Positions 12,576-23,613 of a stretch of DNA of 64,000 bases are shown one piece after another (within the stretch, counting starts at the first letter, position 1; each line of letters opens with the position of its first letter). Source of the stretch: Paramecium octaurelia. Its lineage: Eukaryota; Ciliophora; Oligohymenophorea; Peniculida; Parameciidae. The notes under the pieces were generated by a model that searched no databases, was not told where the DNA came from, and saw nothing but the letters and a program-made list of their open reading frames with translations. The translations under genes and the position numbers were made by a program. The stretch is taken from NCBI GenBank assembly GCA_905182995.1, contig CAJJDP010000023.1:347474-411473 (forward strand), given 5' to 3'.

Positions 12576-13243
12576 ATGCATAGCCAAGGAGCTATCATAA
12601 TAAGCTCATTTAATTAAGTATTAATTGCAAATACATTTGATTTAGAAGAGAAAGGTATATATTGTATAAATTTTAGGGGTGATTTAAATTGAAAGAGTGA
12701 GTTAATTCAAAATAAAAATTGGAAGAAATTAATATGAGGAGAAAAATGACTCTTGAAAATTTTAAATAACAATCTAAAGGAATTTTTAATTCAAAAAAAT
12801 TAGGATGACATCTAAAAGGCGAAATTATTTTTTCTATTTTTAATATTTAAACTGAGAATATTTTTTCATTAGCACCATTAAAAATAATTAAGAATTTAAA
12901 TAATTATTTGAGTATAAGTAAAACTGTAAAATATTAAAGACAGATGCAAGATGATATTTATGCAATAATCAGAATCTAAAACTCGAAATATGAACAAATT
13001 TTGTTTAAGAGGTCTCTTGATTGTCCAACTATTCCCAACTAGAAGACTTAGAATTTAGACTTGAATTTTTAGAACTTGAATGATCGCCCAGGTCTTTCCC
13101 AGAGTCCTAATTAAACTAGGTTTTATACTGAACTCACGAATTCGTAATCATAAGGATGTTTAGAAGTTTAGAGATAAATTTTCCTTGCCCCCTCTTATTT
13201 TTTATAAATATAAAAATTTACTTATATCAATTGATTCTGATTC
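12576..13243 (+). CDS. Possible small gene, structure broken or unresolved
   Basis: A start at 12576 reads MHSQGAIIISSFNQVLIANT and crosses a clean 22-nt intron (12655-12676), but then meets TGA at 12754. From about 12812 another frame is open to 13243 and looks coding (MQDDIYAIIRIQNSKYEQIL onward, then an Asn/Gln/Ser-rich tail). No GT exists between about 12706 and 12910, so no canonical intron can bypass the TGA at 12806 in that frame. The two parts may be two genes, or one gene damaged by a frame change. The end overlaps the 3' end of the CBM20 gene on the other strand. The N-terminus faintly resembles longin-type proteins, but I would not assign that. Confidence 0.35.
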
Positions 13244-13620
13244 CGAATCGGATGGTTAATCATAATATGATTAGATTTTCACCATTTATGTGAATGTACC
13301 ACTAAAAGAAAAGAGGACACTCTATGATTAATATCTGATTTATATGGCCCTATTTTCGCTCTATTCCCAAATAATTTCATCGCTTTCAATAATGACTGCT
13401 TTAAATTGTATCAAAGTATCTACTATTTACATTTAATTCTACTTTATTCTAGGTCCTCATACACTTAACCTACCCAAAAAGGGTATATTTCATTGTTGGT
13501 GTGCAAAATCAAACTATTAAATGGATTCCACATGCCTAAGGCTTGAATATCTCCAACGATTCTAAGTTCCTGCGATGAATGTGTCTCGCATCTGACTTTA
13601 AAGTAGATTTATACAGGCAT
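13148..13620 (-). CDS. CBM20 starch-binding-domain protein (copy 2)
   Basis: A small protein of about 149 aa. The N-terminus is a CBM20 carbohydrate-binding module: VRCETHSSQELRIVGDIQAL, GMWNPFNS, and after a 23-nt intron IQFKAVIIESDEIIWEQSENR, the pattern of strand order and the W-E...NR ending seen in this family. An acidic Ser tail (PSDSESESIDIS) follows. There is no attached enzyme domain. The module binds starch or glycogen in other proteins, so here it may be a glycogen-targeting or sensing protein (inference). The gene is a tandem paralog of 13821-14466, with the same strand, order and acidic tail. The spliced length is divisible by three. The exact intron ends within 23 nt are my best fit. 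Confidence 0.75.
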
Positions 13621-13820
13621 GTAGTAAGATAATAAAATTAATGTAATCGTAAAAAAGATTGAAATTTAATAATAATTATATTGCCATTTAAAATGTGTTT
13701 CTTAAAATAGACAATATTAATTGGTTTAGAATTTTCTATATCTATATTCTAGGAAATTTCTAAAATTTAAATTAATTTTGATTTTTGCATTAATTAGTAA
13801 ATTATCAATACAAGAGGAGA

Positions 13821-14466
13821 TCAAAGATCGAGACATCCAAATTAAAGTTGGCATTCTTGAGTATTAGATTATTTTTTTGGACTGCATTAATATTGCTCAT
13901 TCGAAATCAATGAGGTTTCCTCATCATAAAATTATGAATTCTCATCACTCTCTAATTCTTGATCCTAATCAATATGATTTAAAGTATTACTGAGTCTTCA
14001 TCGGAGTCATACAATTTCTCTTGTAACTATATTGAAATCTTTCTTGCGTTGGCTAAATATAATTAAGTAAAATACACTCAGTAATATTAGTTAAATCAGT
14101 ATTTGAGAACAGTCTTCTGATATTATGAATAATAAGGGGTTGTTAATCAAAAGTCAAGATCACTACCATCTTTTGACTTAAGATTTGTATCAATCTGTTT
14201 GCTCCGATTTCCCATTAGAAATTTATTCCATCACTTATAACTATTTTGAACTCCAAAATTTCATCTAGCGATTAATACATAAAGCTACTTGGCTCAACTT
14301 CCAAAGGATCCTCATTCATCCAAACTGGATAAGTATCCGGGCTAGTGCTCAATTTAAATCCATTTAAAGGATTCCAATTGCCTAATGCTGAATTGTTTCC
14401 AACTATTATTACAGTTTGAGAAAGTTAAGTTGGACACACAACACGAAATAAAACCTGTGCACTCAT
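13821..14466 (-). CDS. CBM20 starch-binding-domain protein (copy 1)
   Basis: A protein of about 198 aa starting MSAQVLFRVVCPT. The CBM20 module is clear: QTVIIVGNNSALGNWNPLNG, PVWMNEDPLEVEPSSF, and EFKIVISDGINFQWEIGANR. No catalytic domain is attached. Introns of 23 and 26 nt restore the frame into an acidic tail (LYDSDEDSDQELESDENS) ending at TGA 13821-13823, and the total is divisible by three. The downstream neighbour at 13148-13620 is a diverged tandem copy, so the pair arose by local duplication. A role in binding glycogen or starch is inferred from the domain alone. Confidence 0.85.
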
Positions 14467-14787
14467 TTATCTTTTATTTTTTATATTAAAATTTAAGTTA
14501 TTAATCCAAAAATATAAACCAAAAAGTGTGAAATTTTGTTCCCCCTTCCTCATTTTACAAAACCGTCAAAATTATTTCTTATATAGTTGATGAAGATTGA
14601 ATATTATTGCCACCCTACCAACCATTACTCACTATTAATAAACTCATTTGCATACCATCTAGCATTTCAAAGTGATCGACCTTTACAAAAAAATCATAAG
14701 GTTATTCAAGTTTGAATAAGGTACTGTTATCTGATTATGAAATTTGGAATATAAAAAATTATTTATTTTAATTACAAATTATAATAA

Positions 14788-15690
14788 ATGTAGGGAGATG
14801 AAAAAGAGGCCTAAATGAGTAAGTATAGAGAGCAGGTTATTCATGCTGAAACTTTGAATATGATGGCTAAATACTAATTAATATTTTTAAAGATGGAAAT
14901 CTCTATGAGAAAAGTAGCACTAATACTCAAATTAAAGTAATACTAACTGTTAATAGTAGAGGAAACTAATAAAAATTTTATGCCTTTAGAAAACTCAAGA
15001 AAACTAGCTCTTATAGTGCTAATCATTTTAAAGTGTTATTTACTTAAATAGCATTGAAATATTAATAAGTTGGAATGATTATTCAAAAAAGATAAAAAAG
15101 GAATCTACATCATGCTTTCTTAAAAGTTCGTTTATTATTTCCCAAAAATAAAAATGATAAAATAAGAAGATCTTTTTTATAAGTTATTGCTTCAAAAGAT
15201 GCTGAAATTAAAAATCTATAAATCAAAGAGCAAGAAATCACAGAAAACATAACCAATTAGAAGTTAAAAGAATAAGAACTTTAATCAAAATTGAAATAAA
15301 AAGAATTGATCTTGACTCAGCTTGAAAATGAATTAAGAAAAAATTCCGCTAATAAGACTCTTGATTCAAAAGTATTTAATGATTATATTAAGTTACGAAA
15401 TTTAGAAATTGAAAATTAAGAGATGTAGGATCGCATAATGGGTACAGAAGATTCTGTTAGTCTCTTCATAAGAGAGATGAATGATATGTTGGATGGTCAT
15501 GAAATCAGTACTAATTTAGGTAAATTTTATCGACTACTCGATAGGGATAGACTCAGATGAAAATTAGTCTTATGAATAACCCCCTTAAGTTATAGAATAT
15601 CAAAGTCAACGTTTGAATTAAAATTCGAGACAACAAAAATCTAAGAACTTTTACTCTAATTAATTGACAAGGAGTACTAAAATTAATTGA
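14788..15690 (+). CDS. Coiled-coil protein, N-terminal exon structure unresolved
   Basis: Unknown family. From about 14890 the frame reads FKDGNLYEKSSTNTQIKVIL, then a basic stretch, then a coiled coil (KNLQIKEQEITENITNQKLK and following) of roughly 100 residues. A 25-nt intron joins NLG to IDSDENQSYEQPPQ, and the gene ends with a basic Asn/Gln/Ser-rich tail (TKIN) at TGA 15688-15690. The start at 14788 (MQGDEKEAQMSKYREQ) is in a different frame from the body, and I could not find the intron that joins them. The length arithmetic agrees with one missing intron of 3n+2 nt. Its stop is 17 bp from that of the next gene on the opposite strand. Confidence 0.7.
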
Positions 15691-15707
15691 AAATATCAAT
15701 TCCAAAT

Positions 15708-16511
15708 TCAAAATAACTATTATTTTATTTTCTTATCTTGTTGGTAAATTTTATTGTACTATTGGTTCAATAAAATTGAATAATTGTTAACTTGAGTTTT
15801 TGGTTTTGATTTATTGCTATTCATTGCCTCTAGAAGTTCTTTTTCTTATTTCTTATTTCTCCCCTAAACTGCCAATTTAATTGCTTATTAATTCTATAAT
15901 TTAAGCATTTCATTTTCTTATTCTAACTATGATAATTTGAAATTTATAGAATCGTTAGGATTTAATGTTATCATATGTTTTAATTCTTAAATTTCATTTT
16001 CTAATGCTAATATGGTATTTTCGTATTGATTTATTTTCATTTCATAACTCTATTTGATGGTTTTTATCTAAAAACTGTAATCAGAATAAATACTTCAGCC
16101 TCTTTCAATTTTAGAGTTTGAATGCTTTCTGAAATACATTCATCTATAGCTTTTATGATAATCTAACAGTCTTCAATTGAAAATTATTATCCAGCAATAA
16201 TTTTTGATAAAAATTTTTGAAGTTCGTTCTATAAGGCTAATTCAAATTATCTTTTTTGAATTGTAACATTAATCTAATTTGGAAATTACTCCTCTTCTAA
16301 CTCATCTAAAATGTTGCTTTGCTAACTATAACTTTTTTATCTGCTCTTGTTACTCATTATTGTTGTATAATTATTGCAATATGAACCATCAAATGATTGA
16401 TTGTGTTCTGATCTAGATTTATAACTATTATCTTTTACGAATTTAGGACCTATTTAGGATTAAAGAAAATATCTAACCTGAAGATTGATTTGAGCTTTTT
16501 TTCAAAGACAT
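15708..16511 (-). CDS. Coiled-coil protein, 249 aa
   Basis: Starts MSLKKSSNQSS at 16511. Two introns (28 nt after residue 12, 26 nt before IKTIKQSYEMKI) restore one frame, and the length is divisible by three. The first 60 residues are polar and probably disordered. The middle is helical (QKRQFELALQNELQKFLSKI). The last 100 residues form a coiled coil (NTILALENEIQELK, SQLEQENEMLKLQNQQ). No enzyme motif or membrane segment is visible and I do not recognise the family. Confidence 0.85.
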
Positions 16512-16829
16512 GGTAACTATGAAATAATGAATAAATTTAAAATAGTTAGGATTGTTAATGCATTTTAAAGTTTATAAATACAAGATTTAATTATTTTTTG
16601 TGGAAATATCTAATAATCAGAAGAGATATCCAATAACTATAGGATGGTATACTATAACAAATTTCAAACTTTCAATTCAAATTATAAAGATAATCCATTT
16701 TTTGATTAAAAAAAGGAATTATTATAAAATGGAGTTAAGATAATTATTAATATTAATACATATAATTATAAATCATCTATAATAGTTGTAGGTTAATAAT
16801 TCTAAATAAAAAGTTAATTAATTTTATCA
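16512..16829. other. 318-bp intergenic stretch
   Basis: AT-rich DNA between the start of one minus-strand gene and the stop of the next. I see no coding frame, repeat or RNA gene in it. Confidence 0.6.
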
Positions 16830-19461
16830 TCATTTATTAAATAGATTTCTAAAACTACGATTTATTGCTTTATAAGCTTTTAATTATACTAATGATTTTT
16901 GTATTTATTGATTAGCATCTTTAATTACTTTTTCTTTTTTTTTCTATCTTCTGTCCATATTTAGCAATCTTAGTTATTCAAAATTCAATTCGACATTATT
17001 GTTTCTATTTTTGAGTTCTGCATCCATTTCTAATTTATAGCAATAGTATTGAGAATAATTTTGAAATTCTTCAATACCAAATAGTGTTTCAATTTCAATT
17101 ATTTTAGGAAATCCTTTATCTTAAGCTCTTAAATATTAGGATAGAACAGTAGAGAAATTTCCTTCAGGATAAAAGTGAGTATATTCTTAAATAGAATCAA
17201 AATTTGAAATGGAACTTAGATGCAACTATTTAAATTTTTCTTCCATTTCTTTTTTTTTTGTTTTTAATATAAAATTGTCTATTTTTTCAGTTAAACCTCC
17301 TAAATACTTTTCACTAATAGATGTATATGAAATAACATGAGTAATTTTTCGTGTCATTTTGCCATTCAAATATTTGATGCTTTTTATCCTACTTTTTTAT
17401 TTGAGATTAAAGATTTAATATTCAGGATATTGGGTATCCAACATATCTTCTTCTGCTACATTATAACTATTAAGAAGATCTTCTAAATATGTCTTTCTTT
17501 TCACATTTAGATTGATTAATTTAGATGTTTCGAATCGTTGTTGTGCCTATTTGATTTAGGATATACATTTTCTTGCATTAAAATCAATTCTATCTCTTCG
17601 AAAATAAGCTGCTTGGTGCAATTTATCGAATTATTTTAGGAATTTAATAAAGTGTGTGGCTGATCTAAGATAAAAATTAATTTTACACATTAAAATGTAA
17701 CTTCTCACAGTCTCTGGCGATATGGTCATCCATTAAACAAATATAACAACGTACACCTATAGATCCATAATCTTTATGAAACACTATCTTATTTCTAATC
17801 AGATAATACTATTCTAGATCATAAATTCGACCTTTTGAGTTTTATGAAGAATCTTAAAATTCCTTTAGGCTTTTTTAAAATTAGTCTTAATAAATTTAAA
17901 ATATGCTTGAGAAATTAACACTCCTTGAACTTGCAGATCTAGGCATGTTCGAATAAAAACTTATTTCACCAAAATATTCATTCCTCCTCTTTTGATCTAC
18001 AACGATACCAGTTTTTTTATAAAAAATATCAACTAATCCTGATTTGATAATGAACATATCATAATTTTATTAGAAATCAAATTCATCAAAAATAACTTCT
18101 TCTGGATTGTATACTCTTTCCTTCATACTTGGCAAGACAACCTCAATTAGAAATTATTAAGAATTGTTCTTCAACAAGATATCGCAATACCCTAGCAATT
18201 TTCCATTTACTTATTTCCTTAAATCATTAGCTAATTCAATTTAAACTTAATTAGTTAAATCTTATAATACTAAAGATTTCGATTCCATAACGAATTCAAT
18301 ATATCTTCTAATTCTATTCTATAATTGATTAGATATGCCTGCCTTTTTCATAAACCTATTTATGCCATTAATCTTCTCTTTTTTCAACTTACTCTGTCCA
18401 TCAATTTCTTGGAGAGCAAATCCTATCGAATTCATAGTAAAAGCAAAGCCACCACATGCAATCAGTAAAAGCACAATTCCAATGAATCTTTCTTGAGGAG
18501 TTTAAGGACTTATGTCTCCATAACCCACTGTAGTCATTGTGGCTATTCCCCAATACAAAGAATTAACATAACGAATTGACCAATCAGCAAAATAGATATC
18601 TCCAAGCCATGAATCATCACTTGGCTCCTATTATGCAAGATAATGAAATATGCAACCAAGAACATGAGCAAAAAATAACACAAAAAAAAATAACTTACAA
18701 AAATTGACTATTGCTGCCACTCCAGGTCTCATTGACAATACTTCATCAAATTTATCTATTATTTTTTTTAACTTTGCCAATCTTATTAATTTTAACACTT
18801 TCACAAACCTCAAAAACTTCAGTAACCTTATTAATTTAGCACTTTAAACTAAAGAAGACGATTCATCCATTATTATATCATAAGGAAATGTAGAAATGAA
18901 ATCTATCCAAAACCAAAAACTTATATAGTCTTTAAATATTTCCTTCCTTTCCATATTTAATTTGCCCTCTAAATAAACACCTGTATTAAAATTGAGTAGA
19001 ATATCAAATACAAACATAGCTGTACTTACTCGTGAAAATGCTTAACTTATCTCTATTTCAAAACTAATCAATAAAGGTATTGTTATCATCTCATAAATCA
19101 CTAATAATAAGCATAATAGATCCCATAACATTTTCATTGACCCATCTGGACTAAAAGTGTAAGGTTATTTGAGTGTTACTAATTATTTTATTTTGTTGTA
19201 AAATCTACGAAATCGAATGACCATGCGATCCCAATTAAAATTAAATTTTCTCTTCATAGTATGCTTTGCAGACAGCAATCTTCTTTTATAACGATTTTGA
19301 CCTTAGCGTCGTCTCTCTTTAATTTTGTAACCTTCTAATGGATTAGCATCTTAATCATAATCAGATCCACTAGTAATTGCTTCATCCGCTAAGAATTTAT
19401 ATTATCTTTTTGACAAGACATCTTTCTTCTAACTTTGAATGAATTACACATATAATTCCAT
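16830..19461 (-). CDS. Voltage/cyclic-nucleotide-type K+ channel (EAG/CNG family), 869 aa
   Basis: A six-transmembrane cation channel of the EAG/ELK/CNG superfamily. After a basic N-terminus come S1-S3 (LWDLLCLLLVIYEM, FDILLNFNTGVY), an Arg/Lys-rich S4 (LRFVKVLKLIRLAKLKK), S5, and the pore with the K+ selectivity filter TMTTVGYGD. Next come S6, the C-linker and a cyclic-nucleotide-binding fold (VIFDEFDFQQNYDMFIIKSG, NEYFGEISFY, RSASSRSV). Just after the binding domain lies CYICLMDDHIARDC, matching a C-x2-C-x4-H-x4-C zinc knuckle. A 22-nt intron follows it, then 240 residues of charged C-terminus. Membrane excitability is well studied in Paramecium, and this channel would conduct K+ at the surface or in cilia (inference). 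Whether cyclic nucleotide binds cannot be judged. Confidence 0.93.
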
Positions 19462-19734
19462 TATAAATAATAAATAAATTCATTCAAAATCTAAGTTTCA
19501 TCTTTTTTCGATTTAATCCCTTATTAATCTACAATTTCACAAAATCCATATGAGTATTTTATTTTTTCAGTAGTGTTTATTTACATTTGGATGGGCAAAA
19601 AAAAATTAATAAAATAAGTTTAGATCTTAGCCTTTTTTAATTATATTATATTCATTCTTAATCAAAATACATGCAAGAATTCCCTTAAAACGCAATTCTA
19701 TTCTTTAATTTATGACTTTTTTATCATATTATTA

Positions 19735-20789
19735 ATGAATATTGATCTAATTAAAGTAATCGAGAAAAATTAACAAAAACTTGAATAACATAACCAAAAG
19801 CTGTCTGCCTAAGCAAAAGATGCTTGTGCATTAGTATTGGATTAAAAATTAATAGACTATAATTTACGGGCATGGTCATTTTAAGAACAGTAGTATGGAA
19901 AGAAGTTATGTAAGTACAAAAAAATCAACAAAATAAAATTCTGTAGTTCCCAATAAATCTGAACTCTCTCGTCTTATCGATTCGGTAAGAATACTATTTG
20001 ACCTTCAAGTCCTCTCCAATCTCTATAAAATAGTCACATTTAGATCATGTCGCCTCACTCAGTCCAAATAGGGATGATTTGACTAGAATTAGAATGGAAA
20101 ATGCTGCTTTAAAGGAGTAAATGAATTCTAAAGAGAAGTATATTGATTAATTGGACAAAACAATTATTGCGTTAAAAAAAGAAAAGAATCTGATGATTTA
20201 ACAATATTAAAATACCATTAATCGTATAACGAAGGATATAGAAGTTGGTAAGAAAAATGCAAATAATGTTGAGTAAGCACTTTAGGAATAAATCAAATTT
20301 TTAGAATAAAACATAGAAAAAAATTAAAATAACGATTTTAGAATAAAAGAAATGGAATCAACTATGTAGACCCTTATTTTGGAAAACGAATAATTAAAAC
20401 ACCAGAAAAAAGATGATTCTAAATGGTTAAGAGAATTGTAGGAATAATTTGAAATCTTTTATTCAAAAAGTCAAGAAACTAAAAATAAAATAGAGGATAC
20501 AAAATATTTCATTTAAAAGCTATCTGAAATCAACTAATATTTAGTTAACAAATAAGCACTTCCTTTAGAATTCTTTGTGTAGATTAATCAATTATAAAAA
20601 TAATAAAAAATTGATCCAATACCTCTCCCAAAGGGAAGTTCTTTGAAACTGATCTTTGCTTAGGTCTTCTCAATACAAATAGAAACTTTAGTAAACTTAA
20701 ATTAAATATTAAAAGAGACTAAAATGTAAGTTGAAAAATTCTCTAATTAATACATTTCTTAAGTTGGCTTGCAGTTAGTTTCTTTATGA
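19735..20789 (+). CDS. Coiled-coil protein, 330 aa
   Basis: Starts MNIDLIKVIEKNQQKLEQHN at 19735. Introns of 37 nt (long for this genome) and 25 nt bring the frame into a continuous coiled coil from about residue 90 to 240 (MENAALKEQMNSKEKY, DKTIIALKKEKN, QTLILENEQLKH). The C-terminal 80 residues are less charged and end LQLVSL. No named domain is seen. The length is divisible by three. Confidence 0.8.
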
Positions 20790-21982
20790 TTATTTTATTC
20801 ATAAAAATATATTATTATTGAATTTTTTCTTGAACAACTTGTTTAATAGCTTCTTTTATTTGAAATTACTTTACTCCATATTTAATGATGTGATTTTTAT
20901 TTTATTAAAGAAACCATTTTTCCTCAATATATTGGACAGGATTTCATCTTAAAATTTAAATCAAACCTGATTGAGGACTTTACAAAAAATGTTGAACTTT
21001 AAGTAAATATATTATTTTTAAGATAAATTTGTTAGATAAAAGGTTGTTTCATTTCTATGGAATAATAAAAATGAAAAGCAAAAATACTTCGAATATGCCA
21101 TAAAGGGTTTGAATCAGAAAAATTAGATTTAAGGATTTGAATGTTTCGGTAAAACATTAGGATAATTATTTGGTAAATAAGAAAAAAAAATGATAAAATA
21201 TTTAAAAAATTCGTTTTACAATTTTCATCCCTTTACAGGTTTAAACTCAATCATTAGGAAAGAAAAAAGCATCTTAACAAAAATCAAAAATGTTAGCTTT
21301 AATAATTTTGATATAAAATATCCAATAAATTAGAACTCTTCGAAATTTAATTTTAACAATAATATAGAAAGCTGATGTGAAATATTATTATGTCCATGAT
21401 GAAAATTAAGGTTTACACAACCAAAATGTTTATGATGTAATTACTTATCAATAAAAACTTCTTGCAAGAATTTAGAAACAATTATATTTATAGAATTTGT
21501 ATATTTGAATTTATTGTAAGAATAATATAATTACCCCAAACTAATAAAATTAAGGAATATTACAACTCATAAATTCTAAATTAAAATATCTTTTAATGGA
21601 AATAGTGTCTTAGTATATTCTGACATATTTTAAATCGGATACAATATAAATTTGGAATCAAAAGTGAGCTAATTTACAAACGAGATTTAATATCAGCTTT
21701 ACTTATATTAAATAGTTTAATTCTTTTTTACAGCCTTCACTTTCATACTTTTAAGGCCATATTTACAAACGATCTTACTTAAACACAACTGAATAAATAT
21801 TAATGAGCGAATTTGCTTTTCCTCTCCAATTCATAATAAAATTAATCTTTCCAAATAATTTAATCATTTTTTACTCAAAAATTTACTATGATATTAATTT
21901 ATTATATATATAAATTATGAACATTAATTATCGTAAATAAATTGTAGATATTAATTAAAATATTTAATATCAAGGAATTGTA
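20790..21982 (+). other. Probable plus-strand gene with unresolved exons (about 20930-21850)
   Basis: Several plus-strand frames look coding but break at TGA: one near 20935 (FPQYIGQDFILKFKSNLIED), one from about 21240 to 21508 (QSLGKKKASQQKSKMLAL, then QKADVKYYYVHDENQGLHNQ), and possible continuations after a 22-nt intron near 21498. I could not join them into one reading with canonical introns. The protein is not recognised. About 21600-21980 is very AT-rich. This may be one or two genes or a decayed gene. Confidence 0.4.
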
Positions 21983-23596
21983 ATGATTGGCAAAATTGCT
22001 TAAAAGCTTCGCTAATTAACTATGAAAAGTAAAATCATTTTATTCAATGTGCTTACTCTTGTGATAGTCCTTTCAGTTGTATGGATAAATTACTATATAT
22101 AAACAGAAATTTTTTCTTCAATATCCCTTAGTTCAATTTATCATATACTTTAGGAATAAGATAAAGATAAGATTGGCTTTATCGCATAAAATGTAGCGTT
22201 AATCATAGAACTGAAATTTATGTCAAGTTTCAATTTAATTTAATTAATTAGTTCTTTCATAAATGGAATAAATGAAGCAATTTTATATTTTTTTTGAAAA
22301 AGAAAAAAATAATATAGTAAATAATTAAAAAATGGATCCTTGCGTAACAATCGAAGATTTTATGAAAAATAATTTTACCCTCTACACTCCTAAATTTTGT
22401 TATTAAGCAATTGGAGTTCCTGATTATGTTACTCTACCTTAAAATGAAGCAGGAGTTTTAATTCTTCATGATTTTATCTCTCTTTTAAATCATTATAGTT
22501 TGGCTTTGGATATTTCTTATAGTGGGATGATATAAATATCGTCAGTATCAAAAACAAAATATTTTAGTCAATTTCCTTTTTGTTTTTTACTACCCTGGTT
22601 TGATATTACTTCATTTTCATGGTATTATTCCAGTTTTATTAGGTATTAAAATCATTTGTAAATAACTTAAGAAAATTAAAAAGAAGGTTTTATTTTCTCA
22701 CCTTTAAACGATTTTTTCATTACCAAGATTAAGGAAATGTCAATTACAAGTTCTCTTTATCATGATGGTCAAATGATCGGAATTATTAGAGAAGGCTTAA
22801 TAATCAGTGAATACTTGATACCTTATGTGCCATATAATGTTTTATTGTTAGATTAAGAAGGTTTAGTCGTATATTTTAACATTGAATAACTCAGAAATAA
22901 GACAGATTATTTTTACATTTATGATTAAAATGTTACTGGTTTTAATACTAGTGATTGGGAAGAAATGATACAGTTTTCAAATTAAAAGGAAAAAGTAATT
23001 TTGGTTTTAGAGAATAAATTATAATAAGAAAAAGTCAATGTTTATTCTCTTGAAGTGTTAAAGAATAACTTCACGCTTATTGTGTATTTATTATTACTTA
23101 TGTAAGTTACACTAATATCACTACAAAAGTAGATTAGTAGAACAAATCTTCAGCAATAAGAGAAACATCATTCCTTAATTTTACAATCTCGTTTTTCGGA
23201 TAAATATTTTTAGGGTTTATAGCCATAATACTTTAAATCTTTGTATTATTAATAGTATTTAAGCCTTTAAAATAATTTAATTCAATTATTAAAAAGTATA
23301 CATTATCGCAGGGCAATAATGTTAATAGTGAAATATTTAAAATGATTCATAACCATTAACATAAGTCAGATGCCTTAACCACTCTATAAAACAAAATCCT
23401 CAATTTCTCTTAAGTCTTATCAGAAAGGTAAGGAAAGAAGTGCGAAATGTGCAAAATATGGGAGGCCTTTATTTATAATGAAAAAGATGTGCAATTAAAT
23501 CTTGATTAGATTAAGAAACAAATTTAACAATTATAAAATGGAATGCAAGAATTTGAACCAAAAATGTTAAAAATTATAAAATAAGGAATTAAATGA
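21983..23596 (+). CDS. Membrane sensor: Cache-like extracellular domain plus HAMP-like region
   Basis: A receptor-like protein of about 518 aa. The N-terminal membrane segment (IILFNVLTLVIVLSVVWI) is followed by some 300 extracellular residues of dCache type, similar in layout to the gene at 48948-50545. A second membrane segment (IFLGFIAIILQIFVLLIVF) leads into KPLKQFNSIIKKYTLSQGNN, the start of a HAMP-like coil. The cytoplasmic part is only about 110 residues, includes a short CEMC motif, and has no kinase, cyclase or other output domain. A 25-nt intron (22227-22251) is secure. A second one of 3n+2 nt before the second membrane segment is not placed. The ligand is unknown. The next gene starts 17 bp after its stop. 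Confidence 0.75.
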
Positions 23597-23613
23597 CTAT
23601 AAATAATATATTT

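Noticed and set aside
18631-18813. A short standard-code frame suggesting a 60-aa protein
   Set aside because: It is only a piece of the 869-aa K+ channel, cut by TAA/TAG codons that mean Gln here.
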